A DNA stretch of 64,000 nucleotides from Pseudomonas sp. KU26590 (GTDB lineage: Bacteria; Pseudomonadota; Gammaproteobacteria; Pseudomonadales; Pseudomonadaceae), in contig NZ_CP110644.1 of assembly GCF_026153515.1 (NCBI RefSeq), positions 1,331,501 to 1,395,500 of the forward strand. The letters run 5' to 3'. The position numbers and the translations under genes are program-made. Shown here piece by piece: positions 1 to 9,385 of this stretch. Position 1 is the first letter of the stretch. Each line of letters opens with the position of its first letter. A model generated the notes under the pieces. It ran no database searches, was not told the origin of the DNA, and worked only from the letters and a program-made list of their open reading frames with translations.

Positions 1-241
1 GAGCAACGATCTGCGCCACATCGAAACGGCGCTGCGCGGATTGCCGGAGAAAACCCGGCAGATCTTCCTGCTCAACCGTATCCACGGGCGCAAGTACGCC
101 GAAATCGCCAAGGCCATGGGCCTTTCGCAGAGTGCCGTGGAGAAACACATGATGCGCGCCCTGCAGGCCTGCAAGGCGAGCGTCAATCAGGATGTCGCTC
201 GGGTGCCGCTGGTTGGCAAATCCGGAGGCGCACGTCGATGA
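1..241 (+). CDS. ECF sigma factor, FecI type (5'-truncated by window edge)
   Basis: Only the C-terminal ~79 residues are in the window; the reading frame is open from base 2. The visible part is region 4 of an extracytoplasmic-function sigma factor: L-P-E-K-T-R-Q-I-F, then YAEIAKAMGLSQSAVEKHM, the helix-turn-helix that reads the -35 element. Its stop overlaps the start of the FecR gene by 4 bases (ATGA), so the two are translationally coupled. With the FecR and TonB-receptor genes that follow, this is a cell-surface signalling operon: ligand binding by the receptor is relayed through FecR to release the sigma factor. The substrate cannot be read from this fragment. Confidence 0.9.
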   Translation, partial: SNDLRHIETALRGLPEKTRQIFLLNRIHGRKYAEIAKAMGLSQSAVEKHMMRALQACKASVNQDVARVPLVGKSGGARR

Positions 242-1221
242 ACGCCTTTCCTCATCCGAATGACGATCCTCACACCACGGCCCTGAGCTGGCTCAGTGTG
301 TTGCACAACCAACCGACGGTCGCCGATCAGGCGCGTTTCAGCCGCTGGCTGCACGCCAGTCCGGACCATGCCGAGGCCTACGCCCAGGCTCAGGTGCTGT
401 GGGAACTCAGCGAAGAGCCTGCCGCCACACTGGCCGGCGAAGACGCCATCGCGCTCGATGCCTTGCTGCGAAAAATAGACGCGCCCACGCCGCGAAGGCT
501 GCCGCGCTGGTCAGCAGCGCTTGCGATGGCGGCGTGTCTGGTGCTGATGGTGAGCGTCGGGCTGGGCTGGAATCCGCAGCGCTGGGCAGATGATCTGGGC
601 GCCGATTATGTGTCGGCACCGGGGCAGGTCCGGAGCGTGACGCTGGCCGACGGGTCGCAGGTCACGATGGACGCCGACAGCGCGATCGCCGTGCATTTCG
701 ACGCGGGCGAGCGGCACGTCGAGTTGCGCCGTGGCGCCGCATTCTTCCAAGTCACCCACACCGGCAAGCCTTTCGTGGTCGAGGGCGGAAGCGGGGAAAC
801 CCGGGTGCTGGGCACGCAGTTCGAGGTGCGCCTGCAGCCTGCCGGTGCGCAAGTCACCGTACTTTCCGGGCGCGTTGGGGTGAAGGCGGCCGCCGATGCG
901 CCGCAGCAGGTCCTGACGGCCGGTCAGCGCGTGAGTTATGACCGCGAGCGCACAGGTGATACGCAGCCTGTCGACAGCGAAAGCCAGCTGGCCTGGCGTC
1001 AGGGCTGGCTCAACTACGCCCGCACACCGCTGGCTGATGTCATCAGCGACCTGAACCGGTATTACCCGGGGCGAATCATTTTGCTCAACGATCAACTGGC
1101 TGCGAAGACCGTCAGCGGCAGCTTCTCCAGTCGCGATCCGCAGGCCGTGCTGGCGGCGTTGAAATCCGTCGTTGGTTTTGAGCAGTACGAAGCGCTCGGG
1201 CGGGTCATTGTGATTCGTTGA
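238..1221 (+). CDS. FecR family sigma-factor regulator
   Basis: This 327-residue inner-membrane anti-sigma/sigma-regulator has the standard three parts. An N-terminal cytoplasmic DUF4880-like segment (about residues 10-55, with a W-L-S and a R-F-x-x-W-L motif) contacts the sigma factor. A single membrane span lies near residues 95-115. A periplasmic FecR domain (about 125-220, DGSQVTMDADSAIAV) is followed by a C-terminal DUF4974/STN-like domain (about 255-325) that contacts the receptor's signalling domain. Length and order fit FecR/FpvR/PupR regulators. It overlaps the sigma gene by 4 bases and lies 19 bases before the receptor gene, so the three probably form one operon. Confidence 0.93.
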   Translation: MNAFPHPNDDPHTTALSWLSVLHNQPTVADQARFSRWLHASPDHAEAYAQAQVLWELSEEPAATLAGEDAIALDALLRKIDAPTPRRLPRWSAALAMAACLVLMVSVGLGWNPQRWADDLGADYVSAPGQVRSVTLADGSQVTMDADSAIAVHFDAGERHVELRRGAAFFQVTHTGKPFVVEGGSGETRVLGTQFEVRLQPAGAQVTVLSGRVGVKAAADAPQQVLTAGQRVSYDRERTGDTQPVDSESQLAWRQGWLNYARTPLADVISDLNRYYPGRIILLNDQLAAKTVSGSFSSRDPQAVLAALKSVVGFEQYEALGRVIVIR

Positions 1222-1240
1222 TCGCAAGCGAGTTGTTGAG

Positions 1241-3652
1241 GTGTATCGCATTCAAACGGGGTTGATCGATGTGACAAGGTGGTGTGGCGTTTCGGTGGTG
1301 GCGGTCTGGAGCGCGTGCGTCCAGGCAGCCATGCCGGCCTATGACTTTTCGATCCCAGCCAAACCGCTGCCCCAGGCGCTCAGGGATTTCAGTCGGGTAA
1401 CAGGGCAGGGCGTGATTTACACCCAAGATGCGCCCTACACAATAGATGCCCCGGCGTTGATGGGCTCGTTCAGTGCGGAACAGGCATTAGGCGTGCTGTT
1501 GAGCACGTCCGGCCTCACGTTCCGCCGTGCCACCGACGACACCTTTACCCTGCAATCCCGGCCCGCTGAAGGTGCGATTACCCTCGGCGCGACGCAGGTC
1601 GATTCCACTCGCAGTGCCGTTTACCGCTATCAGCCGCCTGCTGTGACATCAGTGATGCGCAGCGCAACCCCGCCGCTGGAAAACCCGCAGGCGGTCAGCG
1701 TTGTGCCGGCGCAGGTGCTGAGCGATCAGGCGCCGCGCAACCTCGACGATGCGCTGGCCAACGTGAGTGGCGTGACCCAGGGCAACACCCTCGGCAGCAC
1801 CCAGGACACGCTGATGAAGCGCGGTTTTGGTGACAATCGCGACGGTTCGATCATGCGCGACGGCATGCCGGTGGTGCAGGGCCGCAACCTGAATGCCACC
1901 GCCGAACGCGTCGAAGTCCTCAAGGGGCCGGCGTCGCTGTTGTATGGCATTCAGGACCCTGGCGGGGTGATCAATGTGGTCAGCAAGCGTCCGCAGTTGC
2001 AGTCGGCTAACGCGCTGACGGCGCGGGGTTCAAGCTACGGCGCAGGCAAAAACGGCAGCAGCGGCACACTTGATAGCACCGGCGCCATTGACGGTGCTGA
2101 AGGGGCATCGACCGGGCTGGCTTATCGCTTGATCGTCGACCACGAGGACGAAGATTACTGGCGCAATTACGGGGTGCACCGGGAATCGTTGGTGGCGCCG
2201 TCCCTTGCCTGGTATGGCGATGACACCGAAGTGCTGGCGTCCTACGAGCACCGGGAATTTCTCTCGCCGTTTGATCGCGGCACGGCAATCGACCCGCGCA
2301 CCAATCGTCCGTTGAACATCCCCGCGACCCGCCGTCTGGACGAGCCCTTCAACAACATGGAAGGGCGCTCGGACCTGTATCGATTCGAGGTCGACCACAC
2401 CTTCGACGAGACCTGGAAGGGCCACCTCGGTTACAGCTACAACCGCGAGACCTACGACGCCAGCCAAGTGCGGGTGACCGCCGTCGACCCGGCAACCGGC
2501 ACGCTGACCCGCTCCATCGACGGGACCGGCAACGCCCTGAGCACCGATCGCTTCACCACCCTGACCCTGAACGGCGATACCTCGCTGGCGGGCTTGCGGC
2601 ATGAACTGCTGATCGGCGTCGACGACGAATACCGCAAAGTCGCGCGAGGTGAACTGATCCGCCAGAAAAGCCAAAGCACGTTCAGCTATGTGAATCCGGT
2701 GTATGGCCTGGAAGCGGAGGGTACTCAGGTCAGTGCGGCGGACAGCCATCAGCTCGACATCCTGCGCAGCGACTCGGTATTTGTTCAGGATTCCGTACAC
2801 CTCACCGACCGCTGGATTTTCGTCGCGGGCGCGCGCTATCAAGTGTTCGATCAGCAGGCAGGCAAAGGCTCGCCGTTCACGCGCAATACCGATTTAAACG
2901 GGCAGAAATGGATTCCTCGAGCAGGCCTTGTTTACCGCTACAGCGATGAACTGTCGGTGTATGGGAGTTACACCGAGGCGTTCAAGCCCAATTCCAGCAT
3001 CGCCACGCTGGCGGGCGGCACCGTGCTGGATTCGGCGACGCTGCCCGAAGAATCGAAAGCGTGGGAGCTGGGCGCCAAGTGGGATGATTCCGATGGCATC
3101 AGTGCGACGCTGGCGCTGTTCGACATCCGAAAGCGCAACGTGCTGGTGGCGAATTTCGACTCGCTGACGGCGAACACGGTCTACACCACGGCGGGTCAAG
3201 TACGCTCGCGCGGAGTGGAACTGGACGTAAGCGGGCAGCTGTCAGAACGCTGGAGCCTGATTGGCGGTTATGCCTTCACTGATGCCTGGGTGGTTGAAGA
3301 CCCGACATTTAAGGGCAATCGCCTGCAGAACGTGCCCCGGCACAGCGGCTCGGTCTCGGCGGTGTACGACTTCGGCGCCGTGCTGGGTGCCAGCCGGCTG
3401 CGGGCGGGAGCAGGGGCCCATTACGTCGGCGAACGCGCGGGGAATCCGGATAATGATTTTGATCTGCCCGGCTACACCGTCGCCGATGCCTTCGTGACTT
3501 ACGAAACCCGTCTGGACGGGCAGAAAGTGAAGTTTCAGCTGAACGTGAAGAACCTGTTCGATCGCACTTATTACAGCTCGGCGGTCAGCCGTTATTTCGT
3601 GTCGCTGGGGGATTCGCGGCAGGTGGTGATGGCGACGACGCTGGAGTTTTAA
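1241..3652 (+). CDS. TonB-dependent siderophore receptor with N-terminal signalling (STN) domain
   Basis: This 803-residue outer-membrane receptor starts at a GTG preceded by TTGAG; a second GTG 30 bases downstream is an alternative. A signal peptide ends near V-Q-A-A. The STN signalling domain follows (about residues 35-105, Y-D-F-S-I-P-A-K-P-L-P-Q-A-L), then the plug (about 145-250; P-Q-A-V-S-V-V near its start, LKGPASLLYG inside) and a 22-strand-type barrel ending in the terminal phenylalanine T-L-E-F. The STN domain together with the adjacent sigma/FecR genes marks it as a transducer that senses its own ligand, as FpvA, FecA or PupB do. Ferric-siderophore uptake is likely from the subfamily; the exact siderophore is unknown. 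Its last 4 bases overlap the convergent AraC gene. Confidence 0.93.
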   Translation: MYRIQTGLIDVTRWCGVSVVAVWSACVQAAMPAYDFSIPAKPLPQALRDFSRVTGQGVIYTQDAPYTIDAPALMGSFSAEQALGVLLSTSGLTFRRATDDTFTLQSRPAEGAITLGATQVDSTRSAVYRYQPPAVTSVMRSATPPLENPQAVSVVPAQVLSDQAPRNLDDALANVSGVTQGNTLGSTQDTLMKRGFGDNRDGSIMRDGMPVVQGRNLNATAERVEVLKGPASLLYGIQDPGGVINVVSKRPQLQSANALTARGSSYGAGKNGSSGTLDSTGAIDGAEGASTGLAYRLIVDHEDEDYWRNYGVHRESLVAPSLAWYGDDTEVLASYEHREFLSPFDRGTAIDPRTNRPLNIPATRRLDEPFNNMEGRSDLYRFEVDHTFDETWKGHLGYSYNRETYDASQVRVTAVDPATGTLTRSIDGTGNALSTDRFTTLTLNGDTSLAGLRHELLIGVDDEYRKVARGELIRQKSQSTFSYVNPVYGLEAEGTQVSAADSHQLDILRSDSVFVQDSVHLTDRWIFVAGARYQVFDQQAGKGSPFTRNTDLNGQKWIPRAGLVYRYSDELSVYGSYTEAFKPNSSIATLAGGTVLDSATLPEESKAWELGAKWDDSDGISATLALFDIRKRNVLVANFDSLTANTVYTTAGQVRSRGVELDVSGQLSERWSLIGGYAFTDAWVVEDPTFKGNRLQNVPRHSGSVSAVYDFGAVLGASRLRAGAGAHYVGERAGNPDNDFDLPGYTVADAFVTYETRLDGQKVKFQLNVKNLFDRTYYSSAVSRYFVSLGDSRQVVMATTLEF

Positions 3653-4527
3653 CGCGACTGAAACGCAACCCGGTACTCGCCCGCCGTCGCGCCCACCGAC
3701 TGTTTGAACCGGTTACTGAAGTGGCTGGCACTCGCGAAGCCGCATTCCAGCGCGATCTCGCCAAACGGCTTGCGCGTCGAGCGCAGCAGTTCCCGGGCGC
3801 GGTTGAGGCGCCGGGCGAGCAGGTATTGATGGGGCGGCAGGCCGAAGCTTTCGCGAAACATCCGCGCGAAGTGGTAATCCGACAGCGCGCACATGCCTGC
3901 CAATTGCCCGAGGCTTAACGGCTCGGCCAGGTTCAGCTCGATGAACTCCACCAACTGACGGCGCAAGTGCGGGGCCAATCCGCCCTTCAAGCGTAACCCT
4001 TCGCGCAGCCCGACCTGGCGCAGGACCATGTGATCGAGCAGCTCATGGGCCAGGCTGCTGGTGAGCATACGGTCGCCGGGCTCGCTCCAGTCCATGCGGA
4101 TCAGACGATGAAAGCGCTCGGCCTGCAACGGATCGTCCAGAAACGTGTGCTCCTGCAACGCCAACTGGCGCGGCTCGCGATCCAGCAGCGTGACGCAATT
4201 GAGGGCGAACTGTTCGGGGCTGATATACAAATGCGCCAGGCGGATTTCACCGTTCACCACCCAGGAAGACTGATGGCCGGCGGGCAGCGTGCAGATCTTG
4301 TCCGGGGCGCCTTTTTGGTCCGGCTGATCGCGGCGGAACGTCCCGGTGCCGCCGTCGATGTAACACGACAACGTGTGGTGCGTCGGCGCGTGGTAGGTCT
4401 GAGCGTCATGACGGTTGTTCCACAACGCCGCCATTAGCCCGTCACCCAGGGGCGCGCACTTTTCCAACTGCGCGTGGGGCGAGTTGTTCAGGGATTGAAA
4501 GACTTGGATGGTTTCAAGTGACGACAT
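3649..4527 (-). CDS. AraC-family transcriptional regulator
   Basis: The protein has 292 residues. The C-terminal ~100 residues form a double helix-turn-helix AraC DNA-binding domain: LSLGQLAGMCALSDYHFARM is the first helix pair and the family signature I-A-L-E-C-G-F-A-S-A-S-H-F-S-N-R-F the second. The N-terminal ~180 residues are a sensing domain of unclear ligand (H-H-T-L-S-C-Y-I, L-P-A-G-H-Q-S-S-W). It is transcribed divergently from the EamA exporter gene 134 bases away, so control of that exporter is the simplest hypothesis. It converges on the receptor gene with a 4-base overlap of the stop codons. Confidence 0.9.
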   Translation of the reverse strand: MSSLETIQVFQSLNNSPHAQLEKCAPLGDGLMAALWNNRHDAQTYHAPTHHTLSCYIDGGTGTFRRDQPDQKGAPDKICTLPAGHQSSWVVNGEIRLAHLYISPEQFALNCVTLLDREPRQLALQEHTFLDDPLQAERFHRLIRMDWSEPGDRMLTSSLAHELLDHMVLRQVGLREGLRLKGGLAPHLRRQLVEFIELNLAEPLSLGQLAGMCALSDYHFARMFRESFGLPPHQYLLARRLNRARELLRSTRKPFGEIALECGFASASHFSNRFKQSVGATAGEYRVAFQSR

Positions 4528-4660
4528 GGGGACTCCTCTACGCCTCGCATCCTACTCCGAGCATTGCCCCCTGCCAGCGGAGTGACGATCAAATGCGCAA
4601 GTTTCTGCAAGTGAGCACAGACCCCGGCCGCCAGACTGAGGCTTCACTGGGGAGCCCGAC

Positions 4661-5560
4661 ATGAACATCACGTTGTATCTGCTGACCGTTTTGATCTGGG
4701 GCACGACCTGGATCGCCTTGAAACTGCAACTGGGCGAAGTCGCCATCCCGGTGTCGATCGTCTACCGCTTTGGCCTCGCGGCACTGATCATCTTCGCCCT
4801 GTTGCTGGTGACCGGGAAACTGCAGAAGGTCAATCGTCGCGGGCAGCTCATCTGCCTGGCGCAAGGGCTGTGCCTGTTTTGCGTCAACTTCATGTGCTTT
4901 TACACCGCCAGCCAGTGGATCCCGACCGGTCTGGTGGCAGTGATGTTTTCCACCGCGACACTGTGGAACGCGCTCAACGCCCGGATCTTTTTCAAACAGA
5001 AGATCGCACGCAACGTGGTGATGGGCGGCACCTTGGGGCTGATCGGTCTGGCGTGCCTGTTCTGGCCGGAGTTGGCCGGGCACAGCGCCAGTCGCGAGAC
5101 CTTGATCGGCCTGGCGCTGACCCTGCTCGGCACGCTGAGTTTCTCGGCGGGAAACATGCTTTCCAGCCTGCAACAGAAGGCGGGGCTGCGTCCGCTGACC
5201 ACCAACGCCTACGGCATGCTGTATGGCGCGACGATGCTGTGCGTGTATTGCGTGCTCAGCGGCACGCCGTTCGCGTTTGAGTGGAACGCGCGGTACATCG
5301 GCTCGTTGCTGTATTTGGTAATCCCGGGTTCGGTGATTGGCTTTACCGCCTACCTCACCCTGGTCGGCCGCATGGGCCCTGAGCGCGCGGCGTACTGCAC
5401 CGTGCTGTTTCCGGTGGTGGCGCTGAATGTGTCAGCGTTTGCCGAAGGCTACCAATGGACCGCCCCCGCGTTGATGGGACTGGTGTTGGTGATGGCCGGG
5501 AACGTGCTGGTGTTCAGGAAGCCGAAGGTGATTGTGCCGGTGGGTGCGAAACTGGCGTGA
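4661..5560 (+). CDS. EamA/DMT-family membrane transporter
   Basis: This 299-residue protein has about ten hydrophobic segments arranged as two EamA repeats of five helices, as in RhtA/YdcZ-type exporters of the drug/metabolite transporter superfamily. The first helix carries L-I-W-G-T-T-W-I-A, the typical opening of EamA proteins. Such proteins usually export amino acids, metabolites or drugs; nothing in the sequence fixes the substrate. The divergent AraC gene upstream is the likely regulator. Start chosen at ATG 4661, preceded by a GGGGAG-like ribosome site. Confidence 0.88.
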   Translation: MNITLYLLTVLIWGTTWIALKLQLGEVAIPVSIVYRFGLAALIIFALLLVTGKLQKVNRRGQLICLAQGLCLFCVNFMCFYTASQWIPTGLVAVMFSTATLWNALNARIFFKQKIARNVVMGGTLGLIGLACLFWPELAGHSASRETLIGLALTLLGTLSFSAGNMLSSLQQKAGLRPLTTNAYGMLYGATMLCVYCVLSGTPFAFEWNARYIGSLLYLVIPGSVIGFTAYLTLVGRMGPERAAYCTVLFPVVALNVSAFAEGYQWTAPALMGLVLVMAGNVLVFRKPKVIVPVGAKLA

Positions 5561-5591
5561 GAGGCTGGCTGGCGCGGAGCGCCTGGAGCGG

Positions 5592-5616
5592 CATTCCCAC
5601 GGGGACCGTGGGAATG
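5592..5616. repeat. Perfect 11-bp hairpin between convergent genes
   Basis: CATTCCCACGG, a 3-base loop, then CCGTGGGAATG. It sits between the convergent EamA and ghrB genes (ends at 5560 and 5632). No T-run follows on either strand, so it is not a classical terminator, but the position suits a bidirectional transcript end. Hairpins of the TTCCCACG type are dispersed in Pseudomonas genomes. Confidence 0.7.
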
Positions 5617-5631
5617 ATCATCACAGTGAGG

Positions 5632-6606
5632 TTATCCCTTCCACACCTGCGCATTCACCAGGTCCTGCGGTTTCTCGCCCAGCAGCGCGGCGCGCAGGTT
5701 GGCGTAGGCGCGGTCGGCCATGGCCTGGCGGGTTTCGTCAGTCGCCGAACCGACGTGGGGCAGCGTGACCGCGTTGCTCAGGGCGAACAGTGGCGATTCA
5801 GCCAGCGGCTCTTTTTCGTAGACATCCAGGCCGGCGCCGCGAATCGTGCCGTCCTGCAACGCTTTGATCAGCGCCGGCTCGTCGACGATCGGACCGCGGG
5901 CGATGTTCACCAGAATCGCGCTCTTCTTCATCAGCGACAGCTCGCGAGTGCTGATCAGGTGCGTGGTCTTTTCGCTGAGCGGGACCACCAGACAGACGAA
6001 GTCCGACTCGGCCAGCAACTGATCCAGCGTGCGGAATTGCGCACCCAACTCTTGCTCGATGGCGCTCTTGCGGCTGTTGCCGCTGTACAGGATCGGCATG
6101 TTGAAACCCAGACGACCCCGCCGCGCGACTGCCGCGCCGATGTTGCCCATGCCCACGATGCCCAGCGTCTTGCCGTAGACGTCGGTGCCAAAATGCGGCG
6201 CCTCGATGCTGCGTTTCCAGTGCCCGGCTTTGGTGTAGGCGTCCAGTTCGGCGACGCGGCGGGCGCTGCTCATGATCAGCGAGAAGCCCAGATCGGCGGT
6301 GCTTTCCGTCAGCACGTCGGGGGTGTTGGTCAGCATGATGCCGCGTTCGCTGAGGTAGCCGACGTCGTAGTTGTCGTAGCCGACCGAAATGCTCGACACC
6401 ACTTCCAGCTGCTTCGCGTTCTCCAACTGCTCGCGCCCCAGCTTGCGACCGGCGCCGATCATGCCGTGGCTGTGGGGCAGGGCTTCGTTGAACTGCTGGT
6501 TCAGATCACCCTTTTTCGGGTCGGGGATGATCACGTTGAAGTCTTGCTGCAGGCGTTCGGCCATTTCCGGGGACACGCGGCTGAAGGCAAGGACGGTCTT
6601 TTTCAT
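5632..6606 (-). CDS. ghrB: 2-hydroxyacid dehydrogenase (glyoxylate/hydroxypyruvate/2-ketogluconate reductase, GhrB type)
   Basis: This 324-residue cytosolic enzyme reduces 2-keto acids such as hydroxypyruvate, glyoxylate or 2-ketogluconate with NAD(P)H. It matches E. coli GhrB in length and motifs: the substrate loop S-V-G-Y-D-N-Y-D (about 75-82), the dinucleotide-binding G-M-G-N-I-G (152-157), and the catalytic triad Arg237 (N-I-A-R-G-P), Glu266 (Y-E-K-E-P) and His284 (L-P-H-V-G-S). The best substrate cannot be read from sequence; it stands apart from any ketogluconate operon here. The gene converges on the EamA gene with a strong hairpin between them. Confidence 0.87.
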   Translation of the reverse strand: MKKTVLAFSRVSPEMAERLQQDFNVIIPDPKKGDLNQQFNEALPHSHGMIGAGRKLGREQLENAKQLEVVSSISVGYDNYDVGYLSERGIMLTNTPDVLTESTADLGFSLIMSSARRVAELDAYTKAGHWKRSIEAPHFGTDVYGKTLGIVGMGNIGAAVARRGRLGFNMPILYSGNSRKSAIEQELGAQFRTLDQLLAESDFVCLVVPLSEKTTHLISTRELSLMKKSAILVNIARGPIVDEPALIKALQDGTIRGAGLDVYEKEPLAESPLFALSNAVTLPHVGSATDETRQAMADRAYANLRAALLGEKPQDLVNAQVWKG

Positions 6607-6711
6607 CGGATAGCTTCTCTCGGAAGTTCAGAAGGGCATTGCGTAGCACGCTAACATTCTTGCCGAGGGATTGGCGAGGCAGAGGGATATGTGGCCCGTT
6701 GCGGCGGAGCG

Positions 6712-7659
6712 TTAAACCGTCGCCGGCAACACATGGGTCTGCAGGTCCGCTTCATGGGCCGCCATGATTTCCGGCAGGGAGCCGCGCAAGTACTCCACCC
6801 AGGTTTTGATCTTCGCATCCAGGTACTGCCGCGACGGATAGATCGCGTACAGGTTCAGCTCGTGGGACCGGTACTGCGGCAGAACACGCACCAGCGAGCC
6901 ATTACGCAACCCTTCGATGGCTGAGTAGATCGGCAGAATCCCGATGCCCATGCCGCTGCTGATCGCCGCCTGCATGGCGTCGGCCGAATTCACCAGAAAC
7001 GGCGAGTTGCCGATGGTCACGGTTTCCTGGCCTTCGGGGCCGTCGAACGCCCACTTTTCCAGCGGGAACACCGGGCTGACCAGACGCAGGCAAGCATGAT
7101 TGAGCAAATCAGCCGGCCGGTGTGCCATGCCGAACGCTTTGATGTAGGCGGGCGATGCGCAAACGATGCTGTACGTGATGCCCAATCGCTGGGAGACGAA
7201 GCCCGAATCCGGCAGCTCACTGGCGAGCACGATAGACACGTCGTAACCCTCTTCGAGCAGGTCCGGGACGCGGTTGGTCATGGTCAGGTCGAACGACACG
7301 TCCGGGTGATTGCGCCGATAGCGGGCAATTGCGTCGATGACGTAATGCTGGCCTACGCCGGTCATCGAATGGACTTTCAGCTGCCCGGCCGGGCGCGCAT
7401 GGGCGTCGCTGGCTTCGGCTTCTGCTTCTTCCACGTAGCCGAGAATCTGTTCGCAGCGCAGCAGGTAACGCTTGCCCGCTTCAGTCAGGGCGATGCGTCG
7501 CGTGGTGCGGTTGAGGAGGCGGGTTTGCAGGTGGGCTTCGAGGTTGGAGACAGCGCGCGAAACGTTTGCGGTGGTGGTGTCCAGTTGAGCAGCGGCAGCG
7601 GTGAAGCTGCCCGCTTGCGCCACGCAAGTGAAGGCGCGCATGTTTTGCAGAGTGTCCAT
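6712..7659 (-). CDS. LysR-family transcriptional regulator
   Basis: The protein has 315 residues. An N-terminal winged helix-turn-helix (about 1-60; A-F-T-C-V-A-Q-A-G-S-F-T-A-A-A) is followed by a LysR substrate-binding domain (about 90-295). It is divergent from, and 180 bases away from, the NodT-FUSC-DUF1656-HlyD exporter genes. That mirrors E. coli aaeR and aaeXAB, where a LysR protein responds to aromatic carboxylic acids. Control of the exporter is therefore an inference from context; the inducer is unknown. The N-terminal domain and binding-domain style place it in the large CrgA/DmlR-like group. Confidence 0.9.
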   Translation of the reverse strand: MDTLQNMRAFTCVAQAGSFTAAAAQLDTTTANVSRAVSNLEAHLQTRLLNRTTRRIALTEAGKRYLLRCEQILGYVEEAEAEASDAHARPAGQLKVHSMTGVGQHYVIDAIARYRRNHPDVSFDLTMTNRVPDLLEEGYDVSIVLASELPDSGFVSQRLGITYSIVCASPAYIKAFGMAHRPADLLNHACLRLVSPVFPLEKWAFDGPEGQETVTIGNSPFLVNSADAMQAAISSGMGIGILPIYSAIEGLRNGSLVRVLPQYRSHELNLYAIYPSRQYLDAKIKTWVEYLRGSLPEIMAAHEADLQTHVLPATV

Positions 7660-7763
7660 TGGCCGTTCTCAGGTGAGATGGCAAATTGTGACATGAAGTA
7701 ACTGATCCATGTCAGCCATACCAAAGGATTATCTCCGGTTGCGTAACAAAGATTCGCAGAAGT

Positions 7764-7780
7764 CCCGGCTTATCGCCGGG
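7764..7780. promoter_or_regulatory. Hairpin in the LysR/exporter divergent region
   Basis: CCCGGC, TTATC, GCCGGG: a 6-bp perfect stem with a 5-base loop, 60 bases before the exporter start. It lies in the short divergent promoter region and may be in the leader of the exporter mRNA. No function is known. Confidence 0.4.
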
Positions 7781-7839
7781 CTAGACGCCCCCTAGAATCC
7801 CCGCATCATAGATTCCCCTCCATTCAGGTAATTGCAGCA

Positions 7840-9351
7840 GTGCCGCGTCGTCTCGTCAGAGGGCTCAAGCCCCTCATTGTGTGGGCTTTAACGTTACTCA
7901 TCAGCGGCTGCATCGGAACTGGCGGAATCGCCCCTCAAGGCACAGCGTTGTCGCCCGACGCGCTGGCCACCGACGACGCCATCAAGGCGGCCGACAAAGA
8001 CGCCCACTGGCCGGCCGGTCAGTGGTGGCGCGCCTATGGCGACGAACAACTCAATCGCTGGATCGAACTGGCCGCCCTCGGCAGCCCCAGCCTGGCGATC
8101 GCTGCGGCGCGGGTGCGTCAGGCCAAGGCCATGGCGGGCATCGCGGAATCGGCTGAATCCCTGCACATCTCCGGCGACAGCACGCTGAAACGGCACAACT
8201 GGCCGACGGATCAGTTCTACGGCCCGGGTGAGCTGTCGAACACCAGCACGTGGGACAATAACGCCTCGCTGGGCCTGAGTTATTCCCTAGACCTGTGGGG
8301 CCAGGAGAGCAATCACTCCGAACAGGCGCTGGACATGGCGCACATGAGCGCCGCCCAGGAGCGTCAGGCGCAGCTGGAATTGCAGGACAACCTCGTCCGC
8401 GCTTACATCCAGCTGTCGCTCAACTACGCCCAGCGTGACATTGCCGAAGCGACCCTCGCGCAACAGCAGCAAATCGTTGACTTGGCCCAGCGTCGCCTGA
8501 AAGGCGGCATCGGCACCCATTTCGAAGTCAGCCAGGCCGAAACTCCGCTGCCCGAAACCCATCGCCAGATTGACGCGCTGGACGAGGCGATTGCTTTGAG
8601 CCGCAACCAGATCGCGGCGCTGGCCGGCAAAGGACCGGGCGAGGGCGCGAGTCTGCAGCGCCCGACGCTGTCGCTGAACGCCGCGCTGAAGTTGCCCTCT
8701 GCGCTGCCTGCTGAATTGCTGGGGCAGCGTCCGGATGTGGTCGCCAGTCGCTGGCGGGTGGCGGCGCAAGCGCGGGGCATTGATGTCGCTCATGCCGGGT
8801 TTTATCCGAACGTCGATCTGATGGGCAGCCTGGGTTACATGGCCACCGGCGGCGGCATGCTGGAATTCCTCGCTGGCAAGAAATTCAACTACAGCGTGGG
8901 CCCGGCGATCACCTTGCCGATCTTCGACGGCGGGCGTTTGCGTTCCGAATTGGGCGTGGCGTCAGCGGGTTATGACGAAGCTGTCGCCCAGTACAACCAG
9001 ACCCTGGTGATGGCGCTGAAGAGCATCTCCGATCAACTGATTCGCCGCGAGTCGATGGACAAGCAACAGCAGTTCGCCGATCAGTCGGTGGCCGCCGCGC
9101 AGAAAACCTACGACATCGCGATGATTGCCTATAAACGCGGCCTGACCGATTACCTCAATGTGCTCAACGCCCAGACGCTGTTGTTCCATCAGCAACAGGT
9201 GCAGCAACACGTCCAGGCCGAACGCCTGACGGTGCACGCGGAATTGGTGGTGGCGCTGGGCGGCGGGTTGATGGCCGGTAATGATTCGCCTGCGCCGGAA
9301 AGGACCGCTGCGCCGAAAACGCCGGTGTCATTGGCGGTGTTTGATCGGTGA
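7840..9351 (+). CDS. Efflux outer-membrane lipoprotein, NodT/OprM family
   Basis: This 503-residue TolC-type outer-membrane factor begins at a GTG. Its signal peptide ends in a lipobox (L-I-S-G-C, Cys24), so it is acylated like OprM. The two outer-membrane-factor repeats are visible: A-L-G-S-P-S-L-A-I-A-A-A-R-V-R-Q-A-K in the first, and the second near L-G-Q-R-P-D-V-V-A-S-R-W-R-V, the family's most conserved stretch. It would form the trimeric exit duct for the inner-membrane FUSC protein and HlyD adaptor encoded downstream. A 294-base gap with REP and tandem repeats separates it from the FUSC gene, so co-transcription is not certain. Confidence 0.9.
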   Translation: MPRRLVRGLKPLIVWALTLLISGCIGTGGIAPQGTALSPDALATDDAIKAADKDAHWPAGQWWRAYGDEQLNRWIELAALGSPSLAIAAARVRQAKAMAGIAESAESLHISGDSTLKRHNWPTDQFYGPGELSNTSTWDNNASLGLSYSLDLWGQESNHSEQALDMAHMSAAQERQAQLELQDNLVRAYIQLSLNYAQRDIAEATLAQQQQIVDLAQRRLKGGIGTHFEVSQAETPLPETHRQIDALDEAIALSRNQIAALAGKGPGEGASLQRPTLSLNAALKLPSALPAELLGQRPDVVASRWRVAAQARGIDVAHAGFYPNVDLMGSLGYMATGGGMLEFLAGKKFNYSVGPAITLPIFDGGRLRSELGVASAGYDEAVAQYNQTLVMALKSISDQLIRRESMDKQQQFADQSVAAAQKTYDIAMIAYKRGLTDYLNVLNAQTLLFHQQQVQQHVQAERLTVHAELVVALGGGLMAGNDSPAPERTAAPKTPVSLAVFDR

Positions 9352-9385
9352 GCCAGATGATCATTTATCGCGTGGACGGGCCCCA

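Noticed and set aside
5455..6654. A 399-codon open frame on the plus strand over ghrB
   Set aside because: It is antisense to a clear dehydrogenase gene and has shadow-type composition.
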